Source: Rodentolepis nana (Eukaryota > Platyhelminthes > Cestoda > Cyclophyllidea > Hymenolepididae). From it: 13,111 nucleotides of DNA. Under the pieces are notes generated by a model. That model searched no databases, had not been told where the DNA came from, and saw nothing but the letters and a program-made list of their open reading frames with translations. How positions within the stretch are numbered: position 1 is the first letter of the stretch; each line of letters starts with the position of its first letter. Below, piece by piece: positions 8,591 to 13,111 of this stretch. The DNA is taken from positions 1-13,111 of the forward strand of contig UZAE01013639.1 of NCBI GenBank assembly GCA_900617975.1, read 5' to 3'. A program made the position numbers and the translations under genes.

Positions 8591-8910
8591 TTTTATTTAT
8601 AACAAATTGCAGGCGTTTTGATGGTTATTATTAACCCTTTAGTTGACTTCAGGGTTCACAGGCGGAAGAAACATCAAAGTGAAAAAAATCGAGAGGGGGG
8701 GGGACAGAAGAGTATTTCAAAGTTGTAAAAGAGATAGACGGAAACTAAGGTAGAAAAGGGTGAGGTGAGTACTGTGAAGTAGTCGAATATGACTTACAGT
8801 GGAGTCATGATGGCTTGAACTCAGAAGTCAACTGCCTGTTTATAGACTTTTTGGCCGTATGAGTATACGTTGCCTGTTGGACACCACGTGGAGGTAATTC
8901 TATCGCACAC
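8591..8910 (-). mobile_element. SINE-like retroposon, copy 3 (about 320 bp, inverted)
   Basis: Third copy of the family, in the opposite orientation. On the minus strand the head GTGTGCGATAGAATTACC is followed by TCCACGTGGTGTCC, the CACAGTACTCACC block and a run of nine Cs (plus strand 8695-8703 region). The 3' end is AAAACGCCTGCAATTTG with a shorter tail, TATAAATAAAAT. A B-box-like string, GAGTTCAAGCC, lies about 87 bases from the 5' end (8823-8813), farther in than in tRNA-derived SINEs, so I do not rely on it. No clean target-site duplication is visible: AAGTCGA on one side and AAGTAAAATCGA on the other are only suggestive. It may lie in an intron of the candidate gene upstream at 9395-9077. 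Confidence 0.85.
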
Positions 8911-9076
8911 AAGTAAAATCGAGGCTGGCAAATAGTCTTGAACCAAAAGAATGTACTTTTTAAGGTTGGGCACTTTACTCACCCCCATCTAGAATTGCAA
9001 CACGAGAGCATATACCAACTTATCCAATTAAATAGCAATATTTATTCAAACGCAAACCCTTTACGCTGTAACTTAC

Positions 9077-9395
9077 CGGTTTCGAGATGTAAGTGAACGA
9101 TATTGCCTTCACGTTTGTAAAAGTTCGAAGAATGACCAACAACGAATATTTTACTCGTTGTATTCAAATCGAATAAGACATGGCCATATACTAGTTCCAC
9201 AGTGGCGGTACAAACTACTTTGCTACGACTTCAAAGCCTGATCTTGAATGGAGGAGTTCTGTTGAATAAAACAAAACTTGTTCTTGCATTAAAAATTTGC
9301 AAACACGTTCTAACAATGGGCCTCATTTCAGCAAAATTTCGACCATATAGAATGGATTGCTTTGAAGAAATGGAATAACTATTGTCAACTGCGTT
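9077..9395 (-). CDS. Coding-like segment ending at a strong splice donor; exon(s) or pseudogene
   Basis: On the minus strand one frame is open from 9395 to 9234 (it includes SILYGRNFAEMRPIVRTCLQ), meets a single TGA at 9233-9231, and continues from 9230 to 9077 (VELVYGHVLFDLNTTSKIF, VVGHSSNFYKREGNIVHLHL). It ends at ACCG|GTAAGT, a near-consensus donor. The TGA could be removed by a small intron; for example a donor GTTTGC near 9316 and acceptor AAAGTAG near 9219 join in phase. It may otherwise mark a pseudogene. A second frame is also open over 9420-9330, so the upstream border is unsure. The family is not recognised; the second half looks beta-strand rich. A possible six-base microexon (ctag|ATGGGG|GTGAGT) follows near 8986-8991. 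Confidence 0.38.
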
Positions 9396-9399
9396 TCAT

Positions 9400-10910
9400 T
9401 AACTACATTTGGAGCGATTCCCAAACTGTAGTGAGTGCAAGAATTATTGGATCACTTAATTCTTTTCAATATTAAACAAGTAAAGTTAATAGTGTTATTA
9501 AATGTTCGTTTTGAGAACACAAGATACTTCAAAGAATCGAACCAATGATGAAATACAATCATTCAGTTAGGCTCCTTGATCAAGTCTGCAAGAATTCATT
9601 TAAAAAAATTATTACATGATTTACACGGGATATAAAGAAAATCGGTTGGTCAATTTGCTTGACGGAACCTGTTATTAGGCGCTTCTTGCATGATGTGTTG
9701 TCGTATTAGAATCGGCCATTGAAGATTGAACGAATTCAGACAATTGGTTCTCTGATCCTAAACAAGATGCAATTCCAATACAGATACTACTATTTAACCT
9801 TATCGTACCAATTTAGCATCTAACTATTATTTCAACCTTCTGCTCATTGATAAAGAAGTTTTGTATTTATTGGCAAGGCCATCTTTTAGCTATGAATTAC
9901 AAGAAATGATGTGCTCTTTTTGATTCCTATTTTCTATCCATGAAAAACCAAATATTTAAATTATTCTTCGTCCTTCAAATGTGAAATAATTTAATTAAAC
10001 AGAAATCAATCCTAAATAATTATTAAATATTGAGAGAATAAAATACCATATCTGAGTGAAAATCATTCTTATCGTTTAGGAGACCTGTTGTTTGCAAGTC
10101 TATTTAAATCAAACAAAAATATAATCAAAAATAAATCAATAAAAACGGTTACGATCTTTATCAAAACCCATTTGTAACTCCAATTATTGTTAGCCTTGAA
10201 ATACCATAATTCATTCGTTTCGAGCATTTTATAAATCCAATAAGCAGAACAAATGGTTTTGAAATTATGATTGAAACAGCTTTGGAAAGTTCAGGTGTAC
10301 CATGTTGCGCAAATTTGAATAAACGTGGCAAACAGATGTGTGGATTTTATTCTGCTCAACGCAATTTTAAGTTCAATTAGTTTGATCGAGGAGAACGAGC
10401 GCTCAGATTTTTAATTTATTTATACTCTTATCAGGGGCTTGCAAATTCGTCGAAATGCTTTATGCTACTTTTTCAATTAAATAAGATTAAATGTTCGAAA
10501 TTAAATTAAAATGTAATAATATCTCATGCTGTTATCGAAAATTTTCCGACTGATTTTTTTCTTTTTTACCCAACTAGCGACACGTGCGTAGACACTGCTT
10601 AAATTTAATGAATAATTAATTATTTTCCTGTAAAATGTGCTGAATTCATTCAACGCTTCAAAACAGGTAGATATGAAATAGGAATAACATTGTGAGGTAA
10701 TAGCAATGGTTGTAATAAGTGCTAAGATTCGATAAAAGTGCTACGTAATTTTTATGTCGCAATCAGAATCCAATGTCATTTAAATTGATTTGATAATGAA
10801 ATTCGTTGGATCATACTCAAAGTTCATATTTAACGCCATAGGATTTTAATTTTTTATACTTAAATTTATTATTGAGGGCCCCAATAAGGGGCTTGCATAA
10901 TTACAAAGGA
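9400..10910. other. AT-rich intergenic or intronic, no firm gene
   Basis: Short coding-like frames occur on the minus strand near 9757-9650 after a good acceptor (gcatcttgtttag), but two frames compete and neither can be linked to other exons. On the minus strand TGCAAGCCCCT occurs at 10444-10434 and again at 10897-10887, each followed by A/T-rich ATAAATAAAT-like sequence. Confidence 0.35.
10878..10892. other. Small GC-rich hairpin next to the LINE tail
   Basis: GCCCC-AATAA-GGGGC forms a 5-bp perfect stem with a 5-base loop. On the minus strand it is followed by AATAATAAATTT. It lies just outside the LINE tail and could be the 3' end of another retroelement into which the LINE inserted, or a chance structure. 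Confidence 0.25.
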
Positions 10911-10920
10911 AATTTATTTA

Positions 10921-10987
10921 TTATTTATTTTAAATGGCAGGCTTTATGATATTTATCGTAACCACTTAAACTTTGACTCCGGCTTTC
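10921..10987 (-). repeat. LINE 3' end shared with the SINE-like repeats
   Basis: The minus strand reads GAAAGCCGGAGTCAAAG, then GGTTACGATAAATATCATAAA, GCCTGCCATTT and an AAATAAATAA tail. SINE-like copy 2 reads GAAGCCGGAAGTCAAC, AGCTAGTAACAACTATCAAAA, CGCCTGCTATTCG, AAATAAATAA. The order and spacing agree with only small gaps. Confidence 0.65.
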
Positions 10988-11349
10988 CCCAAGGTTGGAC
11001 AGGGGGGATACATATAAAGCAGTTAATTAAGAGTTCATTAGCTGTCTTCTTGCTCCCTAGTATCTCTGGGTTTCCGTCGTTGTCGTTAGAGCTGGAAACC
11101 AAATCAGGTGAGTCTTCTCCATTTCCTCCTGTAGGTTACATAGAGGGCATGTGGGTTAAGTGTATACACCCAATATTTGAAGGTATTTTGCTTAGCAATC
11201 GCTCCCGGTACAGACTGTTTCTCCTTTGTTCGAAATTTAAGTTCGTTGCAACTTGAGGTCTGGAATTCTCCTCTGATTAAGCCCTTCATTGTGTGGAAAA
11301 ACATCGGCCGGTCCATGCATTGCAAAATAGTTATCCCTTCTTATCAAGT

Positions 11350-11705
11350 GCGTATGCAAACTCAGTGACCAGGAATCCATTGTAGGACAACTGTTTTGTT
11401 CTCTCTCAGCAGCTAATAGAGTTTTCTACATTCCTTTATCTCAGCTGTTTTGGGTGGCTCACTGCCTCCAATTGAGTTTATTGCTGATTGGGTATCCGAA
11501 AGTGTCACTGCTTTGGTGCATTTCGTATCCAGGCAACATAATTGGCATAGTGCTATCTTAATAGCCTCAATTTTGCCTTAAAATGCGGATTTATTTTGTC
11601 CCTCTGATGCATAGAAAGAGAAGAGTTCAGAATAGACACCTGCACCAACGTTTGCTTGGCTTTCTATTTATGACCCATCAGTGAAGACTTGGAGCCATTG
11701 ATCTC
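11350..11705 (-). pseudogene. LINE RNase H domain, inactivated
   Basis: RNase H removes the RNA strand of the hybrid. The catalytic aspartate lies in QVFTDGS (11682-11671 for TDGS), the glutamate in KIEAIKIAL, the second aspartate in TLSDTQSAI, and the C-terminal motif is VVLQWIPGH near 11391-11365. All are in one frame, but stops interrupt it directly after TDGS (11670-11668), before KIEAIK, and after RKLY. The usual GNE.AD sequence after WIPGH is lost. Confidence 0.85.
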
Positions 11706-11719
11706 CAGGATAGTTGACA

Positions 11720-12392
11720 TTGATTGTCTCAAGGGCCAGTGAGAGCATTTGCTCTGGAGGGATATTTAATTTCCTGAAGAAGTCGAGCAGTTGGGTGTAA
11801 CACACTACATCAATGTCTGCTATTGGGTTCAAGGGAAGAGAGAGTCTTTTTGATTTGTCATCGAATTTTAATGCTTTCTTCAGATCTATGGCTTTCTGTA
11901 TTAGACCAGATTNCTCCTCCAGTAATTAGTCGTAATACCTGGTTGTGTGCCTTCTCGAGTGGTTTGAGAGTCACCTCTGTGGCTGTAATGAGTGGCTCAC
12001 AGCATTACAACATTATTGGCTGAATAAACATCTTGTAAGTGGTGTTGAGAGTTGAGCGTGCACAGCCCCATACGCTACCAGCAAGACGTTTCAGTCTGTT
12101 GGAGACTCGTTCTGCTATTTTAGCAATGTGACTTTTTCACGTTAGCTTTGTGTCAAAAGTCATTCCGAGATATGTGAACTCATTGGTTTTTCCTATGGTA
12201 GTATCCTTGTACCTTAGAATCGGGTCTATGCTGTGATGGGCCAAAGAAAAAGTTTGGAATGCATTTTTCGCTGTGTTGATAACCATTCCATTGTTGTCGC
12301 ACCAGTTTGTTAGTAGTTTAAGTGCACTATTAAGAGCACTTTCTGTCCTCTCCTGAGCGTTTTTCTTAGTGGCGGAATACCATTAAAACAAG
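11720..12392 (-). pseudogene. LINE thumb/connection region, inactivated
   Basis: Between reverse transcriptase and RNase H the conserved strings MVINTAKNAFQTFSLAH, FTYLGMTFDTKL and LKRLAGSVWGCARSTLNTTY can be read, then ATEVTLKPLEKAHNQVLRLI. These are typical of arthropod RNase-H-bearing LINEs. They fall in more than one frame and are broken by stops. The open frame at 11823-12023 on the plus strand is antisense to this and has no meaning. Confidence 0.8.
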
Positions 12393-13078
12393 ATCATCTG
12401 CATAAAGTAGGCACTTGATGCCCGTGACTGTCTGTACCAATTCGGCTATGTCATTGATGAAGACATTGAAAAGAGTGCAGCTTGTGACACCTCCATGTGA
12501 AAGGCCTGTTTGTGAAAGATCGAATTTGGATAGAGCATTTCCATATCTGACTTTACACGATCTCTGTCCAATGAATGCTTTTATCTAGTTTAGCATGTTA
12601 TGCTTAATACCAATCTTTGCCAATTTTCGAATTAGTTACTCTTTCCATACTAAGTCATATGCTGATTTGAAATCGACGAAAACAGCTGTAAGATTATTTC
12701 TTGCATCAAGGGCATCTCTGATGTGTTAGAAGAAAGTGGCTACTTGTTGGTTTGTTGATCTTTGTGGCCTAAAACCTGATTGTTCACTCCTAAGAATATC
12801 GTTGGTCTCAAGGAACCAGGTGAGCCTCCTGTTAGCCATTCTTTTCATAAGTTTAGCCAGCACGCTTGTGAGGGAGTAGGCCTATAGTTGTCAAAGTTGT
12901 TACTGTCTTTGCCCTTTTTTAGTACTGGTATTACTATGGCAACTTTCCATTGGTTAGGTAGGTGACTGGTCTCCCAGATTTTGTTGAAAAGCGTCAGCAT
13001 GGTTTCCTTGGCTTTTGGTCCCATTCTAATTAGAAATTCTGGATGAATACCGTCTTCGCCAGGAGACTTCTTGCACTT
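12393..13078 (-). pseudogene. LINE reverse transcriptase domain, inactivated
   Basis: Reverse transcriptase copies element RNA into the target site. Visible blocks in order are SPGEDGIHPEFL (start of the fingers), VAIVIPVLKKGKD and NYRP, then SEQSGFRPQRST, TAVFVDFKSAYD (first catalytic aspartate), GLSHGGVTSCTLFNVF, and YADDLVLM with the catalytic pair at 12404-12393. A one-base shift lies between NYRP and VLAKLMKRMANRR (about 12880-12860). In-frame stops are at 12728-12726, 12638-12636 and 12587-12585. Just after YADDLVLM the frame shifts again. SHGG in place of the usual PQGG/PQGA in the template-grip motif is another sign of decay. Confidence 0.9.
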
Positions 13079-13111
13079 TAGCTATTTTATCGCAGCATTA
13101 AGTTTGCAAGG

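Larger units (their letters stand above)
10911..13111 (-). mobile_element. Non-LTR retrotransposon (LINE) with RNase H, decayed, 5' part outside the window
   Basis: Read on the minus strand from the right edge it holds a reverse transcriptase, a connection region, RNase H, a 3' UTR and an A/T-rich tail (AAATAAATAATAAATAAATTT). The domain order and the C-terminal RNase H place it with the I/LOA/R1-type non-LTR elements rather than with LTR elements. The endonuclease and any ORF1 would lie beyond 13111. The last 65 bases or so before the tail (10987-10921) resemble the 3' end of the SINE-like repeats in this window. Several stop codons and at least one frameshift show that this copy is dead. 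One ambiguous base (n) is at 11913. G+C is visibly higher than in the flanking DNA. Confidence 0.9.

Noticed and set aside
9231..9233. In-frame TGA as selenocysteine
   Set aside because: No selenocysteine insertion element can be placed, the surrounding residues do not suggest a selenoprotein, and a small intron or pseudogene explains it more simply.
11050..12023. Open frames in the LINE at 11050-11368 (both strands) and 11823-12023 (+)
   Set aside because: They are antisense frames or the 3' region past RNase H, not independent genes.
1..13111. CRISPR array, bacterial operon, rRNA or tRNA gene
   Set aside because: No regularly spaced repeats, no tight gene clusters with ribosome binding sites, and no recognisable cloverleaf or rRNA sequence by eye; a covariance-model tRNA scan was not possible.

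Overview
The window is AT-rich (about two thirds A+T by eye) nuclear DNA of an animal, most likely an arthropod or a relative. The evidence is spliced genes with GT-AG introns, a non-LTR retrotransposon of a kind common in arthropods (reverse transcriptase plus C-terminal RNase H), and SINE-like repeats with AATAAATAAATA tails and target-site duplications. There is no bacterial operon, CRISPR array or rRNA. The species cannot be told from the sequence.

Layout. (1) Positions 1174 to 62, minus strand, hold the best gene: a secreted, cysteine-containing protein with at least six exons and introns of 46 to 189 bases. Its 3' end lies outside the window. I do not recognise the family. (2) Positions 2502 to 1854, minus, hold a weaker three-exon model. 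(3) Positions 4781 to 4676, minus, look like the last exon of a cysteine-rich peptide gene, with a strong acceptor before it and AATAAA after it. (4) Positions 9395 to 9077, minus, are a long coding-like stretch with one in-frame TGA and a near-perfect splice donor. (5) Three copies of one SINE-like family, about 320 to 330 bp each, lie at 4008-4335 (+), 6418-6736 (+) and 8591-8910 (-). The first has a perfect 15-bp target-site duplication and the second a 14/15 one. (6) From 10911 to the right edge lies a decayed non-LTR retrotransposon on the minus strand, with reverse transcriptase (YADD), connection region and RNase H, broken by stops and frameshifts.

The most interesting relationship is between (5) and (6). 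The last 65 bases or so of the retrotransposon can be aligned with the last 65 bases of the SINE-like repeats, ending in GCCTGCCATTT and the AATAAATAAATA tail. This is the arrangement expected if the SINE borrows its partner LINE's replication machinery through a shared 3' end. A further short insertion ending in a related tail sits at about 3761-3800.

Most of the rest is AT-rich intergenic or intronic DNA. At this base composition, open frames of 50 to 80 codons arise often by chance, so the single-exon calls are given low confidence.
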